Shown in pieces: positions 8,164 to 17,300 of a stretch of 64,000 nucleotides of DNA. The stretch comes from Asticcacaulis sp. SL142 (lineage in GTDB: Bacteria > Pseudomonadota > Alphaproteobacteria > Caulobacterales > Caulobacteraceae). Location: assembly GCF_026625745.1 (NCBI RefSeq), contig NZ_CP113061.1, positions 2,071,501 through 2,135,500 on the forward strand, in the 5' to 3' direction. Under the pieces are notes generated by a model. The model saw only the letters and a list, made by a program, of their open reading frames with translations, searched no databases and had not been told where the DNA came from. The stretch's first letter is position 1. The number at the start of each line of letters is the position of its first letter. Position numbers and translations under genes: made by a program.

Positions 8164-10173
8164 GTGAACGGACGTTTTGTCCGCCGTCCGCAGGTTGAGC
8201 CCTTGTCCCCGTCGCCCTTTGTACGCCTGATTAATCTCTTCCGTGTCCAGTCGGACAATACCGAGTTGGTGCGCGCCCAGTTTGACGCCCTGTCCAAACA
8301 GCTACCCCTGCTTTATCTGATCCTGGCCTCGACCTCGATTGCCATCGGCATCACCTATCATGACATAGCCCCTGTGTGGTTGTCTCTGTATATACCCGCT
8401 GGCTTTTTTATGATTTGTGCTGTCCGGCTTTGGGTCTGGTTCCGGCGTCGCGGCAAAACCGTCAGCGACGAGCAGGCCCTGAAACACCTCAAACTCACTA
8501 ATTTACTGGCATCGCTGCTGACAGCGTCTTACACTACGTACGGCCTCATTATTTATCAGTATGGCGACGCCTATGCCCAAAGCGCGGTGGCTTTTTGTCT
8601 GGCACTGACGGTCATCGGCTGCATCTTCTGCCTGATGAGTCTGCGCTCGGCAGCACTCAGCGTTATACTCATCGCCAATGCGCCCTTTTCCATCTTTCTT
8701 TTGATGCAAGGCCATACGGCCTTGCGTGCCGTGGCGATCAATCTGGCGATCGTATCGATTGCTATGGTGTTTATTCTGATGGTCTACTACCGCGAGTTTG
8801 CCAATATGGTGCAATCGCGCAAGGATCTGATCTGCAAGCAGGCAGAGACCGAACGCCTGAGCGATGATAACTTTCGTATCGCCAATCTCGACAGCCTGAC
8901 CGACCTGCCAAACCGCAGACGGTTCTTCGCCGCCCTGACGCTGACGTTCGAAATCTGCCACAAAAGTGGTGACCGTTTCGCCATTGGCATTGTAGACTTG
9001 GATGGCTTTAAGCCGGTCAATGACACCTACGGCCATGCTACCGGCGACCGGGTGCTGGTGGAGGCCGGTCGCCGCCTGCAAGACCTGTGTGGCGCCAACA
9101 TCATTTTATCGCGGTTGGGCGGTGATGAGTTCGGGCTGATCGTGACGGGTAATCCCAGTGACGAAGACCTGATGGCGTTAGGTAAAAAACTGGGCGATGT
9201 CGTGCGCCTGCCATATGACATTGGCGCCTCACACGCTCAGATTTCGGCCTGTATCGGCTTTGCCACCTTCCCGGATTCCGCCAATACCCCTGATGGCCTG
9301 TTTGAGCGGGCCGACTATGCGCTTTACTACGCCAAACGCCACCTGCGCGGGCAGACTGTGCTGTTCTCGCAGGCCCATGAGAAGCTGATCCATGAGCACA
9401 GCGTGGTCGAGCAGGCCCTGCAGGCAGCCGATCTGGAGTGTGAATTGTCGGTGGTCTATCAGCCGATCGTTGATGCCCGCACCGGCCGTATCGCGGCCTT
9501 CGAGGCTTTGGCGCGCTGGCAAAGCCCGTTCCTGGGTGCCATTGGCCCGGACCGGTTCATTCCCATCGCCGAACGCGCCGGGCTGATCCGGCCGATGACG
9601 AAGATATTGATCCAAAAGGCCCTCAGAGCGGCGGCGACCTGGCCGGATCAGATGCGCATTTCGATCAATCTGTCGGCGCAGGACATTGCCGTAGCCGAAG
9701 GTGTGGTGCAGATTATCGCCTGCGTCAACCAAAGCGGGGTTGACCCTAAGCGCATAGATTTTGAGATCACCGAAACCTCGATCACCAGTGATTTCATCCA
9801 AGCTCGCCGGGCGATTGACGCTTTGAAGGCCCTGGGATGCGGCATTTCGCTCGATGATTTCGGCACCGGCTATTCCTCGCTTAGCCACGTCCATAAGCTG
9901 CCGCTGGATAAGATCAAGGTCGACAAGAGCTTCATCTCGGACATCGACACCAATCCAGCCAGCTTTAAGATCGTGCGCTCGCTGATCGTGCTATGTCAGG
10001 ATATGGGACTGACCTGCGTGATGGAAGGGGTCGAGACCGAAGCCCAGTATGAAATATTGAGCGAACTGGGCGGCGACTACATTCAGGGCTGGTATTTCTC
10101 AAAGCCCATGTCGGCCGATCTGGTTCTGCGCTACATGGAACAGGATCAGCCCGACCGCCGCCAAAAGGCGTGA
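8164..10173 (+). CDS. Membrane-bound GGDEF-EAL cyclic di-GMP protein
   Basis: A 669-residue protein. Residues about 45-215 form an N-terminal membrane region of five or six helices with no recognised sensor family. A GGDEF domain at about 240-405 keeps the active motif LGGDEFG. An EAL domain at about 420-660 has FEALARW, SINLSAQD, DFEITET, DDFGTGYSS, KVDKSF and EGVETEAQ, i.e. the metal and substrate ligands of an active phosphodiesterase. There is no RxxD inhibitory site five residues before GGDEF, so product inhibition of the cyclase is unlikely. Both activities may be present; the net direction cannot be read from sequence. The GTG start at 8164 has no clear ribosome site and is the least certain point. 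Confidence 0.88.
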   Translation: MNGRFVRRPQVEPLSPSPFVRLINLFRVQSDNTELVRAQFDALSKQLPLLYLILASTSIAIGITYHDIAPVWLSLYIPAGFFMICAVRLWVWFRRRGKTVSDEQALKHLKLTNLLASLLTASYTTYGLIIYQYGDAYAQSAVAFCLALTVIGCIFCLMSLRSAALSVILIANAPFSIFLLMQGHTALRAVAINLAIVSIAMVFILMVYYREFANMVQSRKDLICKQAETERLSDDNFRIANLDSLTDLPNRRRFFAALTLTFEICHKSGDRFAIGIVDLDGFKPVNDTYGHATGDRVLVEAGRRLQDLCGANIILSRLGGDEFGLIVTGNPSDEDLMALGKKLGDVVRLPYDIGASHAQISACIGFATFPDSANTPDGLFERADYALYYAKRHLRGQTVLFSQAHEKLIHEHSVVEQALQAADLECELSVVYQPIVDARTGRIAAFEALARWQSPFLGAIGPDRFIPIAERAGLIRPMTKILIQKALRAAATWPDQMRISINLSAQDIAVAEGVVQIIACVNQSGVDPKRIDFEITETSITSDFIQARRAIDALKALGCGISLDDFGTGYSSLSHVHKLPLDKIKVDKSFISDIDTNPASFKIVRSLIVLCQDMGLTCVMEGVETEAQYEILSELGGDYIQGWYFSKPMSADLVLRYMEQDQPDRRQKA

Positions 10174-10183
10174 GTTTTCAGGG

Positions 10184-11287
10184 TCAAAGGATTTCGTTCA
10201 GCGCCTTAAGACAGGCCGCACCCAGATCGGCGCTGGCCTGAGGCGACCAGCCCTGTTCAGCATCGGGCACATCCAGACTGTCCTTGAAAGGCATTTCCAG
10301 CGTCATCCCGACACAGCCATAGCGACGGGGCACGGCGCGCGCGCAGATGGTCGGGGCGTCATCACCCCCAAAGTTGGGCGGATAGCCATAGGTGGTCTGA
10401 AAGGCCGGTGAGGCGTTCAGCAGCGCCGCATAATAGTCCTGACAGCCTGTCTTTTGGACCGGAGTCGATTTCACATCGATATCGCAGCCGTCAATAAAGA
10501 CATGCGGAATGGCTTCGTCACCGTGAACATCCATCATGAAATCGACGCCCGTATCGTCCATGGCCTTAAGGATAGCGGCCACTTCCGGCGCATTTTCGGG
10601 CGGAATGTGCCATTGCCGGTTCAGATCAAGCCCCGCCGCATTGGCGCGCAGATTGCCGTGGAACGCGCCGTCGATATTAACCAGCGGCACCAGATAGACG
10701 GTCGCTTTCGACAGCAGTTCTGCCACCGCCGGGTCGCCGGTTTTCATCAGGTGGGCCACCGCCCCGTCCATCCACCAGCTCGCCATGGTTTCGCCGGCGT
10801 GCTGCCGCCCCAGAAACCACACTTTTTTGGGTCCACTGCCTAACCGCAAGCGTGAAATGGGCCGCCCCTCGGTCGAATGACCGATGATGTCGAGCTTGCC
10901 CCCCGCCCCGGCGGCCCGGTGCAGCAGTTCCTCATGGCGCTTGAGGCCATAGGGGGCAAAATAGGCAAACCACACGACCGGCGTTTGCGGCGTATAGCTG
11001 ATGATCAGATCGCCGTTTTCATAGCGGGTATCGCACTGACGCCAAACCTCCCCATCTTCTGAGACGCGTGCGCGGTAATTATCCCAGCCGTCCGGGTATG
11101 AGCATTGATTAACGTCTTTGAGGGTCAGGGTCAGCGGCTGACCAATTTCACCATCGACCCGGAAATAAAACCACTGGCTCCAGCCCGCCTGGGTGTCTTT
11201 ACGGATGCGCAGATCGGCCCGGACGCCATCTATAGCCACAACCTCAATATTACCGCCGTCGAAATCAGAAGACACTGCCAAAGCCAT
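10184..11287 (-). CDS. M14 family zinc carboxypeptidase
   Basis: A 367-residue peptidase of the cytosolic carboxypeptidase-like group of family M14. Residues 1 to about 125 match the beta-sandwich N-terminal domain of these enzymes. The catalytic domain has the zinc ligands HAGE (His163, Glu166) and His255 in MDVHGDE, an arginine/asparagine pair in GLDLNRQW for binding the substrate C-terminus, and a likely catalytic glutamate in MTLEMPF near the end. No signal peptide is seen, so it should be cytoplasmic. Bacterial substrates of this group are poorly known. It converges with the GGDEF-EAL gene (10-base gap) and diverges from the luxR gene. Confidence 0.88.
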   Translation of the reverse strand: MALAVSSDFDGGNIEVVAIDGVRADLRIRKDTQAGWSQWFYFRVDGEIGQPLTLTLKDVNQCSYPDGWDNYRARVSEDGEVWRQCDTRYENGDLIISYTPQTPVVWFAYFAPYGLKRHEELLHRAAGAGGKLDIIGHSTEGRPISRLRLGSGPKKVWFLGRQHAGETMASWWMDGAVAHLMKTGDPAVAELLSKATVYLVPLVNIDGAFHGNLRANAAGLDLNRQWHIPPENAPEVAAILKAMDDTGVDFMMDVHGDEAIPHVFIDGCDIDVKSTPVQKTGCQDYYAALLNASPAFQTTYGYPPNFGGDDAPTICARAVPRRYGCVGMTLEMPFKDSLDVPDAEQGWSPQASADLGAACLKALNEIL

Positions 11288-11378
11288 TATTATCTACCCT
11301 AAGCTGGCTACAACCTTAGTCGTTGCCGTGATCACAATTGCCGTGTAGCGTGAACCCAACACAGCCTTAATTCAAGTC

Positions 11379-12119
11379 ATGCTGCATAAAACCGGTACCC
11401 ATCGTTTCGAAGATTTTATCGCGGATACGGCCCGCGCCGCAACGGCTGATGAGCTGTTTGGCACCTTCACGTCGGCGATGCACCGGTTTGGCTATGATCA
11501 GGTCAATTTCTCGATACCGCGCGATCTTGATCTGCCGCCGGAGCACAATCGCAGCAGCATCTTTGTCAGCTACCCCGAAGACTGGCAAAAATACTATGTG
11601 GAAAAAGACGTGGCGCGCATTGATCCGGTATTGAGAGCCGCCGCTACCCATCACTGGGGTTTTCTGTGGTCCGACCTTGAGAAACAGAACGCCCTGACCA
11701 AAACGCAGATAAGTCTGTTTCGTATGGCCGAAGACGCTGGCCTTAATAACGGCATTGGCATACCGTTTAAGGGGTCACGAGCCCAGATCGCCGGGGTCGC
11801 TCTGGCGTCCCGTGAACGCAGTAATGCCTGTCTGAAAAACCTAGATCTCATCAGCGCCTACTGCACGCAGTTCTATGCGGCCTATAAGCGCCTGTACGCC
11901 AGGTCAGAAACCCAGACCTTTGCGGTACTGACCCCAAAAGAGGAGGAAATCCTGCTATGGGTCGCCTCCGGCAAGACCGATGAAGATATCGCTTCCATAC
12001 TGACCATCAGCCGCAACACGGTTGACACCCATATGCGCCATATTTTCCGCAAACTCGACGTCACCAACCGCGTCCAAGCGGTCGTCAAGGCGGTCATGGC
12101 CGGCATAATTCATCCCTGA
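11379..12119 (+). CDS. LuxR-type transcriptional regulator with autoinducer-binding domain (LuxR solo)
   Basis: A 246-residue regulator with an N-terminal autoinducer-binding domain (about 20-165) and a C-terminal LuxR helix-turn-helix (about 180-240, with TPKEEEIL and SRNTVDTHMRHIFRKL). The four residues that hold acyl-homoserine lactones in TraR/LuxR are all present with the right spacing: Trp69, Tyr73, Asp82 and Trp97. A canonical AHL-type ligand is therefore plausible. No luxI-like synthase is in the window, so it is a solo that may sense a signal from a distant synthase or from neighbours. A run of inverted repeats follows the stop. Confidence 0.88.
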   Translation: MLHKTGTHRFEDFIADTARAATADELFGTFTSAMHRFGYDQVNFSIPRDLDLPPEHNRSSIFVSYPEDWQKYYVEKDVARIDPVLRAAATHHWGFLWSDLEKQNALTKTQISLFRMAEDAGLNNGIGIPFKGSRAQIAGVALASRERSNACLKNLDLISAYCTQFYAAYKRLYARSETQTFAVLTPKEEEILLWVASGKTDEDIASILTISRNTVDTHMRHIFRKLDVTNRVQAVVKAVMAGIIHP

Positions 12120-12133
12120 TCTCACGCCTTTAA

Positions 12134-12298
12134 AGCGGAATGATTTTTGACGGAATCATTTCGCTCAAGCCGCCACTGAGGCGGCGGCCAAGGTGGCATA
12201 ACCACCGCCCGGCGAGGGACTTAAGATAAGCTTAGATCATTATGTTTCCATCTTAAAACATAATGATCTAGCGCCAGCATCACGTATTCTCGTGATGC
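12134..12298. repeat. Cluster of five consecutive inverted repeats
   Basis: Five hairpins lie one after another in the 260-bp gap after luxR. They are 12134-12145/12154-12165 (12 bp with one G-U, 8-nt loop); 12169-12174/12180-12185 (6 bp, GC-rich); 12192-12196/12202-12206 (5 bp); 12233-12247/12256-12270 (15 bp, perfect, AT-rich, 8-nt loop); and 12277-12284/12291-12298 (8 bp, perfect). None is followed by a clear T-tract on the plus strand. They may end luxR transcription, form a structured leader for the small gene at 12380, or encode a small RNA; the sequence does not decide. Confidence 0.75.
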
Positions 12299-12379
12299 AC
12301 AGGCATAATTATTCCGATTAGCTTGGCTCTTACGGTTTCGAGGGCGGGGGCTTTTGGAAGCAACGTAAGGGGCAGGCAC

Positions 12380-12637
12380 ATGAACCAGACAGCACCGGAA
12401 GTCTTTTCTCTGGACGATCTCGATAACGGCGAGCAGACCATTCACAATGTCATAGCCGCGCTGGATTACATCAAATCGATCGCCGAAGCCGAGGGCGAAA
12501 CTGAGGTGGCTGAACTGATTGGTGCCACCTTTACCATTTGCCTCAACACCTATTCGCTGACCAAGCGCCTGCAACTGCGGGAAAAGATTGAGCGCGACAT
12601 GGGATTGCAGATCCGTCCGGCAGGTCGGCGCAATTAA
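12380..12637 (+). CDS. Small conserved-looking protein of unknown function (85 aa)
   Basis: I do not recognise this gene. The ATG at 12380 has a good ribosome site (AAGGGGCAGG) and gives an acidic, mostly helical 85-residue protein with a basic tail (RPAGRRN). A longer reading from TTG 12323 lacks a ribosome site and looks spurious. No signal peptide or membrane helix is evident; residues about 20-75 could form a helical bundle. It stands alone between the hairpin cluster and the end of the hydroxy-acid oxidase gene. Confidence 0.6.
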   Translation: MNQTAPEVFSLDDLDNGEQTIHNVIAALDYIKSIAEAEGETEVAELIGATFTICLNTYSLTKRLQLREKIERDMGLQIRPAGRRN

Positions 12638-12691
12638 ACCCATTTTTTTATGGGTAATAATATTTTCAAGATTAGTTTAAATATAAAAGAA

Positions 12692-12720
12692 ACCCGTCAG
12701 GTGTGTGCGTCCTGACGGGT
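12692..12720 (-). terminator. Intrinsic terminator of the hydroxy-acid oxidase transcript
   Basis: A perfect 10-bp stem (12692-12701/12711-12720) with a 9-nt loop. Read on the minus strand it is followed by TTTCTTTTATATTT, a U-rich tail. It lies about 150 bases after the stop of the minus-strand gene at 12872, so it should end the fiu-piuC-oxidase transcript. Confidence 0.75.
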
Positions 12721-12871
12721 GCCTTAATGTGGGGCCAGTTTGGGCGCAAGCCTAGGCCTATAGAGGGAGTCGATAGGTTAAGGTCGCCGGACATGACCAC
12801 CTTAAGACGTATTTTTAGGTCTGACAATGAAATCTACATTGATTTTCATTGGTGTTATTTTAAGGCCACAG

Positions 12872-13969
12872 TTATGGCCGCGCGGTAATTAGATGCGCAG
12901 GCGAGATATCCTTTAGAGTCGCGCAGCCACTTAAGGCCATGACCACTTCCAGTTCCTCGTGCAGGGTGCGGATGGCGTGCGCCACCCCTAAAGCCCCGGC
13001 GGTGGCAAGCGCGTGCATGACCGGACGGCCTATCATCACCGCAGACGCCCCGAGTGCCAGTGCCTTGAAAACATCGCTGCCGCGCCGGATACCGCCATCG
13101 ATCAGCACCGGCCCGCGCCCTTGGGTAGCTGCGACTATAGCGGGCAGAACCTCAATCGTGGCAGGCAGGCCATCCAGAATACGCCCGCCATGATTGGATA
13201 TAACCACACCCGCCGCCCCGACCTCAAAAGCCCGCACCGCATCCGTGGGCGTCAGTATGCCCTTAAGCATCACCGGCAATTGGGTCTGGCCGGTCAGCCA
13301 TTCCATATCTGCCCAGGTCGGCGCCTGCGCCATCAGGCCATCAAACACTACGCTCTGACCGGCAGAAAGCGGCGGCAAAGGCGTGGACGGCGACATAACA
13401 TTGACCGCCCTCACCCCGTCCGGCAGCGCAAATCCCGCCCGCTGTTCCCGGTTCCGAAGCCCCGCCAGCGGCGCATCGACCGTGACCATCAGCCCAGCAA
13501 ACCCAAGGCTTTCAGCCCGACGCACCATCTCAAGTACCACGCCCCGATCCGGTTGCAGATAGAGTTGCAGCCACAACGGATCGGTGGCCTTGGCCACAAT
13601 GTCCTCAAACGACACCGACGCCAGCGAGCTTATGACCATGCCAGCCCCGACCGCACCAGCCCCCATAGCGGTCGCCGCCTCCCCGTCCGGATGGAACAGT
13701 TTATGATAGGCCATAGGCGCCACACATATCGGATGCGGCAAGGCCCGCCCCAGCAGCTCCAACCGGGTATGGCCGCCCGCCACATTCCCCAGCACATGCC
13801 CCGCCAGTTTGATGCGCTGATAGGCCTGCATATTATCGGTCAGGGTCAGTTCATCACCCGCCCCGCTCATCAGATAGACCCAAGCATTATCATCCAGCCG
13901 TGCGCGGGCATAGCGCTCATAGTCGCTAAGACTGACGATATCGCGGGGGATGGCGGTCAGTATGGTCAC
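12872..13969 (-). CDS. FMN-dependent alpha-hydroxy-acid oxidizing protein (lactate dehydrogenase/oxidase type)
   Basis: A 365-residue TIM-barrel flavoprotein of the LldD/glycolate oxidase family, which oxidises 2-hydroxy acids to 2-oxo acids. Seen are the substrate-binding/catalytic segment ISNHGGRILDG near residue 258 and the FMN phosphate region DGGIRRGSDVFKALALGA near residue 292. The length is normal. It starts 10 bases after the piuC stop and so is probably the third gene of an iron-regulated operon. Substrate is uncertain; L-lactate is the commonest in the family. Confidence 0.87.
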   Translation of the reverse strand: MTILTAIPRDIVSLSDYERYARARLDDNAWVYLMSGAGDELTLTDNMQAYQRIKLAGHVLGNVAGGHTRLELLGRALPHPICVAPMAYHKLFHPDGEAATAMGAGAVGAGMVISSLASVSFEDIVAKATDPLWLQLYLQPDRGVVLEMVRRAESLGFAGLMVTVDAPLAGLRNREQRAGFALPDGVRAVNVMSPSTPLPPLSAGQSVVFDGLMAQAPTWADMEWLTGQTQLPVMLKGILTPTDAVRAFEVGAAGVVISNHGGRILDGLPATIEVLPAIVAATQGRGPVLIDGGIRRGSDVFKALALGASAVMIGRPVMHALATAGALGVAHAIRTLHEELEVVMALSGCATLKDISPAHLITARP

Positions 13970-13979
13970 AGTTCGCCCT

Positions 13980-14660
13980 TCATAAGTCGGCCCATTGGCG
14001 AAGAAGGTTATGATAGTGCGCCGTCAGCGCTACCACTTCGGCACAGTCGCCGAGGGTCTGCCGCAGCTTCAGAATGGTCATGTCCAGATCGAACAACATC
14101 TGACGGCGGGTATCGTCCCTGACCATGCTCTGCACCCACAAAAACGACGCCAGCCGCACCCCGCGCGTGACCGGCTCGACTCGGTGCAGGGAGGTTGATG
14201 GATAGAGTATGGCATCCCCGGACTTAAGTTTCACCTCATGGGCGCCGTAAGTATCCTCAACAATCAGTTCGCCGCCGTCATAGTCTGGGGGGTCGTTCAG
14301 AAACACGGTGCAGGAGACATCGGTGCGCACACTGATGTTTTTCAGCGGATCAAAGTGAATGGCACTATCGACATGATTACCGTAATGCCCCCCGCCTTCG
14401 TAGGCATTAAAGCGCGGTGTCAGGATGAGGTGCGGCAGGGCGGCCGAGACAAACAGCGGATGGGCTTTAAGCGCCTTTGTGACTATATCAGCCAAGATCT
14501 GAGACTGGGGCGCGTCGGCGGGCAGTTGGCGATTGTGCTTGACCTGCACGGCCTGCGGCCCGGCGGTGGCCGCCCCGTCCTGCCACGGTGCCGCGTTAAG
14601 GCCCGCGCGAATATGCTCAAGCTGATCAGAGCTTAACACTTCGGGAATATGCAGCATCAT
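13980..14660 (-). CDS. piuC: PKHD-type Fe(II)/2-oxoglutarate hydroxylase PiuC
   Basis: About 226 residues, the normal length of PiuC/YbiX. The ATG pair at 14660/14657 follows AGGAG by nine bases and gives the family N-terminus (MLHIPEVLS); a longer reading to 14702 is not needed. The Fe(II) ligands are the HxD in [11 protein letters not shown] and the distal His in [10 protein letters not shown], and the following Arg is placed to bind 2-oxoglutarate. PiuC is usually found beside catecholate siderophore receptors, as here with the Fiu-type receptor just upstream. Its substrate is not firmly known. Confidence 0.9.
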   Translation of the reverse strand: MMLHIPEVLSSDQLEHIRAGLNAAPWQDGAATAGPQAVQVKHNRQLPADAPQSQILADIVTKALKAHPLFVSAALPHLILTPRFNAYEGGGHYGNHVDSAIHFDPLKNISVRTDVSCTVFLNDPPDYDGGELIVEDTYGAHEVKLKSGDAILYPSTSLHRVEPVTRGVRLASFLWVQSMVRDDTRRQMLFDLDMTILKLRQTLGDCAEVVALTAHYHNLLRQWADL

Positions 14661-14707
14661 TATAGTTATCTCCTGATACCGTTTTACAGGTTTTCCCAAC
14701 AAAAACA

Positions 14708-14730
14708 GCCCCCGTCATCATAACGGGGGC
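14708..14730. terminator. Bidirectional-looking hairpin between receptor and piuC
   Basis: An 8-bp GC-rich perfect stem (14708-14715/14723-14730) with a 7-nt loop. Reading minus, it is followed by TGTTTTTGTT; reading plus, by CGTTCTTTTT. In the operon direction (minus) it sits between the receptor stop and piuC, so it may attenuate rather than end transcription into piuC. Confidence 0.7.
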
Positions 14731-14756
14731 CGTTCTTTTTGTCGTACCAAGCCTGA

Positions 14757-17042
14757 TTAGAACTTGTAGCTCAGGCTCAAGGTTGCCGAGCGTGGCTGGC
14801 CCATGGTTAGACGCGCGCCGGAGTTATTCAGCGTGGCGATATAGTCTTCATCGAAGAGGTTATAGACATTCAAACGCAGAGCCACATCACGGTTGAAATC
14901 ATAGGCTGCCATGGCATCCACCACCCAATAGGACGGGATTTCAGGTACGTTGGAGGTTGAGACATTGGCCGTCGGATCAACCACACGCTTTTGGTCAGAC
15001 GTGTAGCGCGCACCGCCACCGATAGTCAGTTTAGGCAGTACCTTATAGGTCGTCCAGACAGTGCCGGTCAGGTCCGGAGACCAGCGGGCCGCCGCGCCAT
15101 TACCATTGTTACCGGTCGAGCCTTCGGTAATCTCTGTGTCCATGGTCGCGATGCCACCCATAATGCTCCATTTGTCACTGATCTTACCGACCACGCTCAG
15201 TTCCACACCTTCAACGATGCGCTTACCGAACTGGACGACGCGAACCTCAGACGACGGATCAGAGTCGGTCGCGATTTCGTTCTCGTGTTCTGTGCGGTAG
15301 TATGCCGCCGTCACCGATAGGTGCTCATTCAGTAAATCCCACTTCGTGCCGACTTCGTAGTTGAGGGTTTCTTGCGGATCGAGGTTCGGGTTCGATGTCG
15401 AGGTGGCGCTTTCGCTCAGGGTGAAGTTCGCACCGCCCGGAGGTGTCACCGAATTGGCAATCGACGCATAGACCGAACCGTTCGGCAGAGGCTTATAGAC
15501 CGTGCCCACATTCCAGCTAAACACTGTATCATCGCCTTCAATGTGCGAGGCCAGTTTTGTGCCCGCAGGAATGGTCTGCACAGCCCCCGCCGCGACCAGA
15601 CCCTGGACCGTAATGATATCCGTTTCAGTTGAATAAGTGTCCGAGCGGAAGCCCGCATTGATCAACCATTGTTCATTTAACTTAATGGTATCAAAGGCAT
15701 AAATTGACAGGGTCGTGGTGCTGCCCTCGGTCATAGCGCCCGTATGCAAAAGAGGCGGCAAGGCAACATTGGCATTAGGATTATAAAGATTAGCCGCAGG
15801 GATTGCCGGAATTAACGCGGTGGGCGTCCCCGGTATGGACGTAGCCAGAGTCAGGGTCTTCTGACGCTCATACATGACTTCGGCCCCAGCCGACAGATCG
15901 TGCTCAATTCCGCCTGTGGTGAAGGATGTGACGATGCTGGTCTGGTTGGCCAGGATTTCATTTTCCTGATCCACGCCTTGACGCGATCGGCTCAGGGTCC
16001 AGGTTGCGGGGTCAGCGCTTACAGCCGTAATCGCGTTAACACCCGTAAGGACACGGTCCATTGAGGTTTTACCGTAACGTGCCGTATTGGTGATAAAAGT
16101 GTTTTCGTTCAGGTCATGCTCAAACTTGACCGTGAGCATGTTGGCTTCGGTCTTTTCGTAATCGTTAACTGAGCCATAGAAATTTTCACGATCAACCTTG
16201 GCACCCGCCATGATTGCTGCGTTGGCATTATAGAAGCCTTCCAGACCGATGCTGGGGATGCCACCGTCAGGGACATTGTCCTGCTTCACATGTTGGGCAA
16301 AGGCATAAAGGCGGGTACGGGTACCCAGACCGAAAGCCAGAGACGGCGCAATGCCATAGCCTGAATTGTTAACTTCATCGCGCCCCGGAACATCATTGTC
16401 CTGAGAGAAAGCGTTTAGGCGGAAGGCGACGGTATCACCCACCTTGTAATTGACATCGACCGCACCCCGCAGCCCCCCCTCCGAGGTCAGGTTGGCCTGA
16501 AGCGAAGAGGCATCCTGAAGGGTCGGCAGCTTTGACACCAGATTTATATAGCCCGAAGACGAACCCCGGCCACCATCCGAACCGGACGGGCCCTTAGCCA
16601 CTTCGATCTGCTCGATGTTAAAGGTATCGCGGGTCACGGCACCCAGATCGCGAATGCCATCGAGGAACAGCGAAGACTGCGCCGAAAAGCCACGCATCTG
16701 GAACGTATCACCTGATGACGTATTACCGTTTTCACCCAGTTGCATGGTGATACCCGGCGTATTGCGCAGAGCTTCCATCAGGGTTGTGGCACCCTGTTCC
16801 TGAATGATGTTCTTGGTGATGACCGTCACAGTCTTAGGCGTATCGACCAAGGCTTGAGTATATTTAGGTGAAGTCAGTTCAGCCTTGTACTTATCAACCG
16901 TGGCCGTGACCGTGACTTCTTTCAGGGTTTTTTCTTCGGCAGCCTGAGCGTGGGCGATGAGGGGTATGGCCGGAAGGGCTACGGCGGCGACGGTGGCCAG
17001 ATAGCGGTTGACGCTGTGTTTACGGCTGCGAATTTTGGTCAT
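14757..17042 (-). CDS. fiu: TonB-dependent catecholate siderophore receptor, Fiu-type
   Basis: A 761-residue outer-membrane receptor with a signal peptide (about 1-34, cleavage after AHAQA), a plug domain (about 45-170 with DTPKTVTVITKNIIQEQ and a DGIRDLG segment) and a 22-strand-type barrel ending in the aromatic LSLSYKF, typical for outer-membrane assembly. KEVTVTATVDKY at about residues 41-52 precedes the plug at the place where a TonB box is expected. The plug sequence and the adjacent piuC point to the Fiu group, which takes up iron complexes of catechols; the exact ligand is an inference. A Fur-like site lies about 60 bases upstream. The hairpin at 14708 separates it from piuC. Confidence 0.9.
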   Translation of the reverse strand: MTKIRSRKHSVNRYLATVAAVALPAIPLIAHAQAAEEKTLKEVTVTATVDKYKAELTSPKYTQALVDTPKTVTVITKNIIQEQGATTLMEALRNTPGITMQLGENGNTSSGDTFQMRGFSAQSSLFLDGIRDLGAVTRDTFNIEQIEVAKGPSGSDGGRGSSSGYINLVSKLPTLQDASSLQANLTSEGGLRGAVDVNYKVGDTVAFRLNAFSQDNDVPGRDEVNNSGYGIAPSLAFGLGTRTRLYAFAQHVKQDNVPDGGIPSIGLEGFYNANAAIMAGAKVDRENFYGSVNDYEKTEANMLTVKFEHDLNENTFITNTARYGKTSMDRVLTGVNAITAVSADPATWTLSRSRQGVDQENEILANQTSIVTSFTTGGIEHDLSAGAEVMYERQKTLTLATSIPGTPTALIPAIPAANLYNPNANVALPPLLHTGAMTEGSTTTLSIYAFDTIKLNEQWLINAGFRSDTYSTETDIITVQGLVAAGAVQTIPAGTKLASHIEGDDTVFSWNVGTVYKPLPNGSVYASIANSVTPPGGANFTLSESATSTSNPNLDPQETLNYEVGTKWDLLNEHLSVTAAYYRTEHENEIATDSDPSSEVRVVQFGKRIVEGVELSVVGKISDKWSIMGGIATMDTEITEGSTGNNGNGAAARWSPDLTGTVWTTYKVLPKLTIGGGARYTSDQKRVVDPTANVSTSNVPEIPSYWVVDAMAAYDFNRDVALRLNVYNLFDEDYIATLNNSGARLTMGQPRSATLSLSYKF

Positions 17043-17098
17043 GGGTTTTGGTTTTCCGTACTTGTGAATATCGAGAGACTATCAGCCGCATCCCGCAG

Positions 17099-17117
17099 TT
17101 AATAATCATTCGCAAGC
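17099..17117. promoter_or_regulatory. Candidate Fur box upstream of fiu
   Basis: Read on the minus strand the site is TTGCGAATGATTATTAA, close to the classical GATAATGATTATC-type iron box and similar to the site at 18990. It is 57 bases before the receptor start, a usual promoter position. Assignment to Fur is by pattern only. Confidence 0.6.
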
Positions 17118-17244
17118 CCGATTAAACCTAATCCCGTCTTTTGCAAGTGCAAAATGACCAGTTTTTGACTTTCATTATCAACTTGCAAAAAATGTGGCAA
17201 AAAACCAACACATTTCACATCCGACACAAATGCACGCGTAAAGA

Positions 17245-17278
17245 AAAGGGCCGCTCATCGCGAAATGAGCAGCCCTTT
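17245..17278 (-). terminator. Intrinsic terminator of the DUF4198 gene
   Basis: A 14-bp stem with one mismatch (17245-17258/17265-17278) and a 6-nt loop, followed on the minus strand by a TTTTCTTT tail. It lies 22 bases after the DUF4198 stop. Confidence 0.8.
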
Positions 17279-17300
17279 ACCTTTGAATATATGCGCGTAA

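Noticed and set aside
12323-12379. TTG start for the small protein gene at 12380
   Set aside because: There is no ribosome site, while ATG 12380 has a good one.
12703-12888. Possible 61-residue plus-strand ORF
   Set aside because: It overlaps the terminator at 12692-12720 and the 3' end of the oxidase gene, with no ribosome site or family resemblance.
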